Below, piece after piece: positions 1 through 4,957 of a stretch of 5,011 bases of DNA. This stretch comes from Bacteroidales bacterium UBA3388 (GTDB lineage Bacteria > Bacteroidota > Bacteroidia > Bacteroidales > P3): the NCBI GenBank assembly GCA_002358855.1, contig DEPQ01000027.1, forward strand, positions 1 through 5,011, in the 5' to 3' direction. The position numbers and the translations under genes were made by a program. The stretch's first letter is position 1. Each line of letters starts with the position of its first letter. The notes under the pieces are model-generated. The model was not told the DNA's origin, made no database searches, and saw only the letters and a list, made by a program, of their open reading frames with translations.

Positions 1-41
1 GCCGCTCCAATCCCTAACGCAAAGGGATGGAAGTAGCGCAT
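1..41 (-). CDS. Start of an unidentified gene, cut by the window edge
   Basis: An ATG on the minus strand at 41-39 opens a frame that reads MRYFHPFALGIGA and runs off the left edge. It starts 2 nt after the TAA stop of the glycosyltransferase gene (46-44), a spacing typical of translationally coupled genes in one operon. The 13 visible residues are aromatic and hydrophobic, which would fit the N-terminus of a membrane or exported protein, but this is too little to name a family. No Shine-Dalgarno site is visible before the ATG, as is usual in Bacteroidota. A chance open frame cannot be excluded. The main support is the tight spacing and the shared strand. Confidence 0.5.
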   Translation of the reverse strand, partial: MRYFHPFALGIGA

Positions 42-43
42 TT

Positions 44-1063
44 TTACGAGAAATCTCTCTCTTCCAATTCGCTGTATAATTTCTTCTTCTCTAAGAAGTG
101 CTTGAAAACGATATTTTTCTGATAAATTTGCGACACTTTGTTTTGAGTGAGTTTTCTTCTTTTCTTTTTTAAGTAAGGGAGATGTCTCAAGAAACTGAAG
201 TGTGCGCGTGTCACAGCGAAGAAGTCGGCGAAGCTGCCATCGCAGAGGAATTTAAATGCAGCGACCCAATCTAAGAAAAATCGGTAGAATATGGTTCCGA
301 AGACTTTCCCTTTTGGAAGGTTTTTCATCAATAAGGAAAGGTTGTTTCTGAAATTGAGGTAAGTCTTTCTCGCAGACGACTTTGGTAATGTGCCTCCACC
401 AATATGATATATCTTTGAGTTAGGGCAGTACATTATTTTATATCCGGCATTTTTCAGTCTCCAGCACAAATCTATTTCTTCCATGTGGGCGAAGAAGTCA
501 TCGTCTAAACCTCCGAGTTCGTGATATAGAGATGCCCTTACAAACATGCAGGCTCCTGTTGCCCAGAATATTTCTTTTACGTCATTATATTGCCCGTTAT
601 CGGTTTCAAGTTCCTGGAACACTCTTCCGCGGCAGAATGGGTAGCCGTATTTATCGATATAACCGCCAGCAGCTCCGGCGTATTCGAATTTTGTTTTGTC
701 GTGGTATGATAATATTTTCGGTTGACAAGCTGCTATGCATTCATCGCTTTCCATCAATTCGATGACTGGTTCAATCCAATTTGATGTAACCTCAATGTCT
801 GAATTTAACAATACATAATAATCTGCTTCAACTTGCCGCAAGGCGATATTGTATCCTGTTGCGAAACCTCCGTTGAAGTCGTTAAGAATCAGTTTTATAT
901 CAGGGAAGTTGTTTCTCATGAATTCCACCGAGTCATCAGTGGATTTGTTGTCGGCAACAATAATATCAGCTATGCCAGAACTATTCTCGATGACATTAGG
1001 AAGAAATGCCTCTAAGAATTTTCTGCCGTTATAATTTAATATTACTATTGCAACCTTTTTCAT
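44..1063 (-). CDS. Family 2 glycosyltransferase (rhamnosyltransferase-like)
   Basis: This 339-residue protein has a GT-A fold typical of family 2 inverting glycosyltransferases. It would move a sugar from a nucleotide-sugar donor to a lipid- or glycan-linked acceptor at the cytoplasmic face of the inner membrane. The N-terminus VAIVILNYNG (residues 4-13) is the classic opening strand. IVADNKSTDDS (about 35-45) is the nucleotide-binding acidic site, and NSDIEV (87-92) supplies the DxD-like metal site. ATGACMFVR (about 168-176) and HMEEIDLCWR (193-202) follow, the latter holding the likely catalytic acid in the ED-type motif. This motif set resembles the WcaE/RfbN/WbbL rhamnosyltransferase-like group, but donor and acceptor cannot be read from it. 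The C-terminal 80 residues are hydrophobic and then very basic (KKKRRK around 299-304), suggesting peripheral membrane attachment. The start is firm because MKKVAIVILNYNG begins the domain directly. A promoter lies only 5 nt upstream, and an unidentified gene follows after 2 nt. Role in O-antigen, capsule or other surface glycan synthesis is inference. Confidence 0.93.
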   Translation of the reverse strand: MKKVAIVILNYNGRKFLEAFLPNVIENSSGIADIIVADNKSTDDSVEFMRNNFPDIKLILNDFNGGFATGYNIALRQVEADYYVLLNSDIEVTSNWIEPVIELMESDECIAACQPKILSYHDKTKFEYAGAAGGYIDKYGYPFCRGRVFQELETDNGQYNDVKEIFWATGACMFVRASLYHELGGLDDDFFAHMEEIDLCWRLKNAGYKIMYCPNSKIYHIGGGTLPKSSARKTYLNFRNNLSLLMKNLPKGKVFGTIFYRFFLDWVAAFKFLCDGSFADFFAVTRAHFSFLRHLPYLKKKRRKLTQNKVSQIYQKNIVFKHFLEKKKLYSELEERDFS

Positions 1064-1068
1064 GTGCG

Positions 1069-1101
1069 CAAAGATAATAAAAAAGACAATAAAACAACAA
1101 A
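1069..1101 (-). promoter_or_regulatory. Bacteroidota-type promoter for the glycosyltransferase gene
   Basis: On the minus strand, TATCTTTG (1076-1069) matches the -7 consensus TAnnTTTG of the Bacteroidota main sigma factor. A TTTG at 1101-1098 lies 21 nt upstream, and a TTG at 1097-1095 lies 18 nt upstream. Either could serve as the -33 element. Only 5 nt separate the -7 box from the ATG, so the transcript would have almost no leader. It sits after the terminator of the GWxTD gene, which agrees with separate transcription units. Confidence 0.7.
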
Positions 1102-1165
1102 CAGAGGATGCAGCAAGATTATAAAAAATAGTAGAATATAATAGTATAAACTTTATAATTCCAAA

Positions 1166-1200
1166 CTTGTGGTCTTGTAGTCTTGTAGTCTTGTGGTCTT
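1166..1200. repeat. Tandem octamer repeat, about 4.4 copies
   Basis: Four 8-bp units run head to tail: CTTGTGGT, CTTGTAGT, CTTGTAGT, CTTGTGGT, followed by a partial CTT. The order is A-B-B-A, with one A/G difference between the unit types. It lies in the noncoding spacer between the GWxTD terminator and the glycosyltransferase promoter, so it cannot be explained by coding constraint. Function is unknown. Slippage-generated microsatellite DNA is the simplest reading. Confidence 0.85.
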
Positions 1201-1230
1201 AAAAAAAAGGCTCCCATTTCTGAGAGCCTC
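1201..1230 (-). terminator. Intrinsic terminator after the GWxTD gene
   Basis: Read on the minus strand, AGGCTCTC (1229-1222) pairs with GGGAGCCT (1215-1208), with one T-G wobble and a 6-nt loop. Eight T residues follow at once (1208-1201). The stop codon of the GWxTD gene is about 45 nt upstream. This is a textbook Rho-independent terminator and separates the GWxTD gene from the glycosyltransferase unit. Confidence 0.9.
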
Positions 1231-1274
1231 ATGAGGTATAAGATAAAATATGTGGTATGTTAAGAATTTCTTTT

Positions 1275-2759
1275 TTATCTTGGATTGTCGTAATAATCTT
1301 TAGCGTCGTCTCCGTAGTAGAAGTCAGGGTTAACACTTTCGTCTGAATTATAGAACTCTTCGTATGTGCTATATGTTCTTGAGTAGATTTCGTTAGTCCA
1401 GCGAGAGTTGTTAAGTTCACCGATAGCATCTGAGTGGATGAGTTGGAAATCATTGGTTACTACGTCTTTGCTCATGAAGACAAACTTCTTGTTTCTTTGG
1501 TTGGCTAATGTGTAGTAATGCCATATTTCGTAAGGATAAGCGCCTGCTTCATTATGGTTTTGAACTATTCTGTCAGGTGCTCCATATTTCAAGAATATAC
1601 GACCTCTGTCTGTTTGGTAGCCTTTTAATTTAACAGCTGTGAATGAAGCGTTTACACGTTTCACTTGTGTGAAGTATTTCTCCCATTCTATTTGTGGTGA
1701 TAATGCATTGCGGCTTGACCAGAAACTATAGAAATATTGTTGCATTGTTGTTAAGTCATTGCTCTTGATTAAGTTGTTTGCGTATTCTATTTCAATTTGT
1801 GAAGAAATAGGCACTAATGTTCTGATATATTCTCTAATTGTATCAATGTTGTTGATGTTTCCTGAGAAGACTTTTGCAGGGTCGATAGAAGCCAGAGCGC
1901 TATTGTCAATTTGATAATTTGAATTGCTTCTTTGGAAGAAGAATTGGTTGTAACCGATTATTTCATTATTTCTGTTGCGTGCTTCAAGAACCAAATAGTA
2001 GTTTCCTGTTGGAAGATTGCTGATATCCATAGTGTTGATAACAACTTCAGTATCTTTAACATTCATTCTTTTTGTGAAGAAATAATTGTCTATTCTTGTG
2101 TTGCTTTCAAAAGTTTTCAAGTAAGTGTTGAGAAGATATTTCTCGTTTTCCCCTAAAAATTTCTTTGTGTTGTATATTTCAGCGTAGAATGTAAGTCTGT
2201 TAATTGATTCAGGATAATAAGGCATAATCATAGGGATGATGTCATATCCATTTTTGGTGTTAGCTGTGACTTCTGTAGCTGGTCTGTAGTCTTCAAGAGC
2301 GATGATGCTTGAAAAACAGATGTTTTCAGGGTAATCTATTACGATAGTTTCTGAAACTTTTAATGGATTTTCGTTTTTGTTGTTAGCATCTTCAATTGTT
2401 ATCTCCATTTGATATTCTCCGTTTGCTAATGAATAGCGTTGAACATCCATGAAGAAACCGCTTAAATTTGTAGTGTCGTTGACTATTGGACTGTTTACAG
2501 AATATTTGTCGTAATTTTTGATTGACTCACCTTGTTTAAATATGACTGTCAAATTTATTGCAGCTTGGTACTGGTCTGCATTTTTTACATAAACCAAACT
2601 GTTGCAGTCGAATGTGATGTAGGTTTCTAAATAAGGTGTTGATTCTTCACCTATGATATTAAATGTACCGTAAGAAATAAAAGCGTTGATATTTTTTTCT
2701 TGAGCTATGATTTGTGTTGCAAATAAACACGCAAAAACTAATGTTAAAATTCTTTTCAT
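1275..2759 (-). CDS. Secreted GWxTD domain-containing protein
   Basis: This 494-residue protein begins with a Sec signal peptide: basic MKR, a hydrophobic core, and probable cleavage after Ala19 (IIA|QE), with no lipobox cysteine. Residues ~25-280 look like beta-rich extracytoplasmic domains, with alternating hydrophobic strands and patterns such as LPTGNYYLVLEARN near 249-262. The C-terminal part carries the GWxTD domain known from Bacteroidota: FW at 346-347, GYQTDRGRIFLKYGAPD at 380-396, and PYEIWHYY at 409-416. The name-giving Trp is Tyr here (G380-Y-Q-T-D384), while the following DRGR, YG-PD and E-IW positions are kept. The tail (~470-494) is rich in Asp and Tyr. The family's biochemical function is unknown, to my knowledge; a location in the periplasm or at the outer membrane follows from the signal peptide. 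The gene has its own promoter and terminator, so it is probably monocistronic, directly downstream of the TPR regulator gene. The start is supported by the signal peptide and the promoter 23 nt upstream. Confidence 0.93.
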   Translation of the reverse strand: MKRILTLVFACLFATQIIAQEKNINAFISYGTFNIIGEESTPYLETYITFDCNSLVYVKNADQYQAAINLTVIFKQGESIKNYDKYSVNSPIVNDTTNLSGFFMDVQRYSLANGEYQMEITIEDANNKNENPLKVSETIVIDYPENICFSSIIALEDYRPATEVTANTKNGYDIIPMIMPYYPESINRLTFYAEIYNTKKFLGENEKYLLNTYLKTFESNTRIDNYFFTKRMNVKDTEVVINTMDISNLPTGNYYLVLEARNRNNEIIGYNQFFFQRSNSNYQIDNSALASIDPAKVFSGNINNIDTIREYIRTLVPISSQIEIEYANNLIKSNDLTTMQQYFYSFWSSRNALSPQIEWEKYFTQVKRVNASFTAVKLKGYQTDRGRIFLKYGAPDRIVQNHNEAGAYPYEIWHYYTLANQRNKKFVFMSKDVVTNDFQLIHSDAIGELNNSRWTNEIYSRTYSTYEEFYNSDESVNPDFYYGDDAKDYYDNPR

Positions 2760-2782
2760 TTTGTTAAAATTTATTTTGATTG

Positions 2783-2812
2783 CAAAGATACTTATACTTT
2801 GAATTATGTCAA
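2783..2812 (-). promoter_or_regulatory. Bacteroidota-type promoter for the GWxTD gene
   Basis: On the minus strand, TTG at 2812-2810 and TATCTTTG at 2790-2783 are 19 nt apart, a close fit to the Bacteroidota -33/-7 promoter. Transcription would start near 2776-2779, giving a leader of about 17-20 nt. The bases just before the ATG are A/T-rich (TTTTAACAAA) and lack a Shine-Dalgarno site, as expected in this phylum. Confidence 0.8.
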
Positions 2813-2814
2813 TA

Positions 2815-2832
2815 AATTTTAACGTTTAAATT
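2815..2832. promoter_or_regulatory. Imperfect inverted repeat upstream of the GWxTD promoter
   Basis: AATTTTAACGTTTAAATT is an 18-bp dyad centred on AACGTT, palindromic except for one symmetric T/T position pair. It lies 2 bp upstream of the -33 TTG. A perfect dyad with no loop fits a dimeric regulator's site better than an RNA hairpin. The spacer is very AT-rich, so chance is a real alternative. No binding protein is known; the adjacent HTH-containing gene is a candidate. Confidence 0.35.
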
Positions 2833-2897
2833 ATAGAAATTTATTTACGTAATTTTTGTAAGTTGTTGTTTTATATTGCGATATTGAAAAAGTTTCT

Positions 2898-4493
2898 CTA
2901 AAATTTCGATTTTGTATATTGTACAACAAAGTCGCTTAAATCGCTTTTAATGTTAAAAATATCTTTGATTTTTTTGCTTCTTTTATTTGAAGCGCTATAT
3001 GTCAATCCTAAAAGGACTGCAATTTCAATGTCATTGAAATTCATAAAGCTTAGAATGAGGAATTTTGTGTCGCCACTTGTTATTCCCTCATAATCTTTCT
3101 TCAGAGAAGAGAATGTGTTTGGAAAATGCTTGTTGAAGGTTTTTACCAACGAAATGATATCGTTGTTTGAAAGCGCTAGTTTGGAATGCTCTTGAATATT
3201 TTTAATAAGAATAATTCTACCTTCCATAAGAGTCTTGATTTTTTTGTAAATGAGACTCGCACAGAATGTCTTGTATGCTTCTTCAAAGTTGACATTGTTT
3301 TTGGTAGATTCTAAATCTTCTATCTTTTTAGAGATGTTGTCTATGATTTTGTCTTTGCTTTGAATCTTTACGTGATTGTCGTTGATTGTTTCTTCAGCTT
3401 TTCTAATTCTTTCCTGGTATTTTTTCTTGTTTTGAATATAAAGACTGATGAAGAAAACGATTGCTAAAGCAAAAACAATGAGAATTACAATGTTTGAATT
3501 ATTGGATTCTTTTTTATTCTGATTGTTGATGTTATTATAATGTGTATCGAATAGTTTTTCCAAATCTAATTTCAGAGGTGTTCTTCTGATTTCAATGGAG
3601 TTGTTTTTTGCTTGATGTTGTATGTAGAACATTTCATTGTCATGGTCATTCATATTGAAATAAGCTTCAGCAAGTTTTTCTGAAGTGGAAAGCTTTTCCT
3701 GTTGGTTGCCGTTTTCGAAACAATATAAAAGGTGGGGTAGAGCTTTGTCGTAATTTCTCTCATAAAAGTATTTTGTTCCTATTGCGGAATGAAAATCGTA
3801 GTCTTGAATCTTTATGTTGAAATGATTTTGAAAAATAGAATCTGCATTTTTGTAATCGTTTAATTCGTAAAGTGTTACAATTTTATTGTCGATAATTTTT
3901 CTATATATATTTAAAGGTATTTCTTCATATTCCTCTGCTATTTCAAAATAAATCATTGCAATATTAGGAATATGATTGTATTGATAAAGTTTGCCTGTTT
4001 TGATAAGAGTGTTCAGGACTTTTTCTTTGTTTCCTGAAGATTCGTAATCAGCTAGAGCTTTGTCATAAAGTTCTGCTGCAGGTTTCAATGAATTGATGTC
4101 TTTGTAGATGTCAGCGATTCTTTCATAAATCTCGCCTCTGAACTGATAGTCGAATGATTTTATGGTTTCAATCTTTGCGAAATACTCATTTATATAATCG
4201 AGGGAGAGGAATAGTTTTTTTGCAGATGAAATTAAATCTTCAGAAGAATAGTCTGTAATAGCATTTGAATAGTAAATTTGTGATATTTTTTGAAGATATT
4301 CTGGCTTTTTGTGATATTTTTCAGAGCATTTTTTTGCTAGAGATATCTTATTCTCAATTAATGTGTCATTTTCTGTGAAAGAATAATTAAGTATTTCTTC
4401 ACAATACGACTTTGATATATCACTACATGAAATGATATTCAATGTTGTGATTATCAATATTAAGGATGTTATATTTGCAAAAAATCTCTTCAT
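2898..4493 (-). CDS. Membrane-tethered TPR protein with C-terminal HTH-like region (probable regulator)
   Basis: This 531-residue protein has an N-terminal export signal with a possible lipobox (IISC, Cys23). Helical repeats of TPR type fill residues ~60-290; examples are IYERIADIYKDINSLKPAAELYDKAL (about 122-147) and YFYERNYDKALPHLLYCFENG (about 242-262). A single membrane helix lies at ~333-354 (IVILIVFALAIVFFISLYI), followed by a charged coiled coil at ~356-400. The C-terminal ~70 residues end in an HTH-like stretch, ITSGDTKFLILSFMNFNDIEIAVLLGLTYSA, then NKRSKKIKDIF. This matches the pattern of Bacteroidota TPR regulators whose tail resembles LuxR-type HTH domains. The predicted topology is TPR sensor in the periplasm and HTH in the cytoplasm, so it would act as a one-component transmembrane regulator. 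Ligand and targets are unknown. The HTH call rests on pattern only and is degenerate. The gene is divergent from tRNA-Ser(UGA), and the GWxTD gene follows after 138 nt. I see no convincing hairpin terminator in that gap, so read-through is possible. Confidence 0.85.
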   Translation of the reverse strand: MKRFFANITSLILIITTLNIISCSDISKSYCEEILNYSFTENDTLIENKISLAKKCSEKYHKKPEYLQKISQIYYSNAITDYSSEDLISSAKKLFLSLDYINEYFAKIETIKSFDYQFRGEIYERIADIYKDINSLKPAAELYDKALADYESSGNKEKVLNTLIKTGKLYQYNHIPNIAMIYFEIAEEYEEIPLNIYRKIIDNKIVTLYELNDYKNADSIFQNHFNIKIQDYDFHSAIGTKYFYERNYDKALPHLLYCFENGNQQEKLSTSEKLAEAYFNMNDHDNEMFYIQHQAKNNSIEIRRTPLKLDLEKLFDTHYNNINNQNKKESNNSNIVILIVFALAIVFFISLYIQNKKKYQERIRKAEETINDNHVKIQSKDKIIDNISKKIEDLESTKNNVNFEEAYKTFCASLIYKKIKTLMEGRIILIKNIQEHSKLALSNNDIISLVKTFNKHFPNTFSSLKKDYEGITSGDTKFLILSFMNFNDIEIAVLLGLTYSASNKRSKKIKDIFNIKSDLSDFVVQYTKSKF

Positions 4494-4503
4494 TTTACGA
4501 GTG

Positions 4504-4511
4504 CAAAAATA
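4504..4511 (-). promoter_or_regulatory. Probable -7 box of the TPR regulator gene
   Basis: TATTTTTG on the minus strand (4511-4504) fits TAnnTTTG and ends 10 nt before the ATG at 4493, predicting a leader of about 5 nt. No TTG is found at the usual 19-21 nt upstream, so the -33 element is weak and the promoter may be poor or need activation. A second identical -7-like box lies exactly 50 bp farther upstream (4561-4554). Confidence 0.5.
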
Positions 4512-4563
4512 CTGCTTTTATTTGGTGAAAATAAGAAAAAATAATTTTTTTTTCAAAAATACT
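4504..4563. repeat. Direct repeat CAAAAATACT, two copies 50 bp apart
   Basis: CAAAAATACT occurs at 4504-4513 and 4554-4563, followed by GC and TGC respectively. Both lie in the 102-bp divergent spacer between the regulator gene and tRNA-Ser(UGA). Each contains a minus-strand -7-like box, and the distal copy touches the -33 TTG of the tRNA promoter. Between them is a long A/T tract (about 4535-4559). In such AT-rich DNA a chance 10-bp repeat is possible. Confidence 0.5.
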
Positions 4564-4591
4564 TGCGCGATAAAAAAAAGTTGTATCTTTG
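4563..4591 (+). promoter_or_regulatory. Promoter of tRNA-Ser(UGA)
   Basis: TTG at 4563-4565 and TATCTTTG at 4584-4591 are separated by 18 nt and match the Bacteroidota -33/-7 pattern. The mature tRNA begins only 5 nt after the -7 box, so transcription would start at or within a few bases of the tRNA 5' end. The A/T-tract upstream (4535-4560) could act as an UP element, as is common for stable RNA promoters. Confidence 0.8.
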
Positions 4592-4595
4592 CAGC

Positions 4596-4680
4596 GGAGA
4601 AATGGCAGAGTGGTCGATCGCGGCGGTCTTGAAAACCGTTGTACAGCAATGTACCGGGGGTTCGAATCCCTCTTTCTCCG
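4596..4680 (+). tRNA. tRNA-Ser(UGA)
   Basis: A class II tRNA with a long variable arm. The acceptor stem GGAGAAA (4596-4602) pairs fully with TTTCTCC (4673-4679), with G4680 as discriminator base. The anticodon stem is GCGGT/ACCGT (4623-4627, 4635-4639), and the anticodon TGA is at 4630-4632, reading UCA and probably other UCN codons. The variable arm pairs GTAC (4641-4644) with GTAC (4651-4654). The T arm has loop TTCGAAT (4661-4667). The CCA end is not encoded (CGG follows). In the D stem, position 12-23 is an A-C mismatch (A4607, C4619), whereas the neighbouring serine tRNA has A-T there. Identity is clear from anticodon, G discriminator and variable arm. Confidence 0.97.
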
Positions 4681-4688
4681 CGGAGATT

Positions 4689-4714
4689 AAGCGACTGACA
4701 AGTCGCTTTTGTTC
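4689..4714 (+). terminator. Intrinsic terminator after tRNA-Ser(UGA)
   Basis: AAGCGACT (4689-4696) pairs perfectly with AGTCGCTT (4701-4708) around a GACA loop, followed by TTGTTC. It begins 9 nt after the tRNA and would form its 3' trailer end. It implies that the two serine tRNAs are not simply one transcript unless read-through occurs. Confidence 0.8.
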
Positions 4715-4738
4715 TTTAAAGGCTAGTTGTCAACAAAA

Positions 4739-4769
4739 CTTTAGACTTTAGTCATTGTCTTTAGTCTTA
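4739..4769. repeat. Short degenerate heptamer repeat between the tRNA genes
   Basis: CTTTAGA (4739-4745), CTTTAGT (4746-4752), a CATTGT spacer, CTTTAGT (4759-4765) and a partial CTTA lie in tandem just before tRNA-Ser(CGA). The units resemble the CTTGTAGT octamer at 1166-1200. The stretch must also hold the promoter of the second tRNA if it has one. The best -7 candidate is TAGTCTTA (4762-4769), a poor match with no good -33 partner. Confidence 0.6.
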
Positions 4770-4775
4770 AATTTA

Positions 4776-4862
4776 GGAGAAATGCCAGAGTGGTCGAATG
4801 GGGCGGTCTCGAAAACCGTTGATCGCATCAGCGATCCGAGGGTTCGAATCCCTCTTTCTCCG
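4776..4862 (+). tRNA. tRNA-Ser(CGA)
   Basis: A second class II serine tRNA. The acceptor GGAGAAA (4776-4782) pairs with TTTCTCC (4855-4861), with discriminator G4862. The anticodon stem and most of the loop equal those of the first tRNA, but the anticodon is CGA (4810-4812), reading UCG. The D stem is C-G, C-G, A-T. The variable arm has a perfect 6-bp stem, GATCGC (4821-4826) with GCGATC (4831-4836). The T stem is GAGGG/CCCTC around TTCGAAT (4843-4849). CCA is not encoded. Shared acceptor, anticodon arm and T loop suggest the two genes arose by duplication, with later change of the wobble base, D stem and variable arm. Confidence 0.97.
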
Positions 4863-4867
4863 CAAAA

Positions 4868-4915
4868 AAAAGGTTTTAATGAGTTATAACGCTCATTAAA
4901 ACCTTTTATATTTTT
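4868..4915. terminator. Strong, probably bidirectional terminator
   Basis: A perfect 16-bp stem, AAAAGGTTTTAATGAG (4868-4883) with its complement at 4892-4907, encloses an 8-nt loop. On the plus strand it ends in a T-rich run (4904-4915) and terminates tRNA-Ser(CGA), starting 5 nt after it. On the minus strand the A-run at 4864-4871 reads as eight T residues, so it could also stop a convergent gene entering from the right edge. Confidence 0.9.
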
Positions 4916-4917
4916 AT

Positions 4918-4937
4918 AATCACCCAGAAAATCACCC
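4918..4937. repeat. Direct repeat AATCACCC, two copies 12 bp apart
   Basis: AATCACCC is found at 4918-4925 and 4930-4937, a start-to-start distance of 12 bp, close to one helical turn. It lies 55 bp past the 3' end of tRNA-Ser(CGA). Closely spaced short repeats near a tRNA 3' end are compatible with arm-type integrase binding sites, but nothing else in the window proves an integrated element. Confidence 0.5.
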
Positions 4938-4957
4938 GAACGTTTTTAAACTAACTT

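Noticed and set aside
532..1034. Three plus-strand open frames of 60-77 codons inside the glycosyltransferase gene
   Set aside because: They lie antisense to a gene with clear family 2 motifs and show no domain or promoter of their own.
1166..1200. The tandem octamers as a CRISPR array
   Set aside because: The units are 8 bp and adjacent, with no unique spacers and no cas gene in the window.
1229..1453. A 74-codon minus-strand frame, rich in Thr and Ser, overlapping the end of the GWxTD gene
   Set aside because: It is a frame shadow: it overlaps the GWxTD coding end and runs into the terminator hairpin.
1932..2156. A 74-codon plus-strand frame inside the GWxTD gene
   Set aside because: Antisense to a gene supported by a signal peptide, GWxTD domain, promoter and terminator; no independent evidence.
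2845..2852. Palindrome TTACGTAA between the TPR and GWxTD genes
   Set aside because: Only 8 bp, in very AT-rich DNA, with no extended symmetry and no T-tract, so neither an operator nor a terminator can be supported.
4432..4751. Two plus-strand open frames of 62-66 codons across the tRNA-Ser(UGA) region
   Set aside because: They run through the tRNA gene and its promoter, have no protein-like pattern and are explained by the tRNA.
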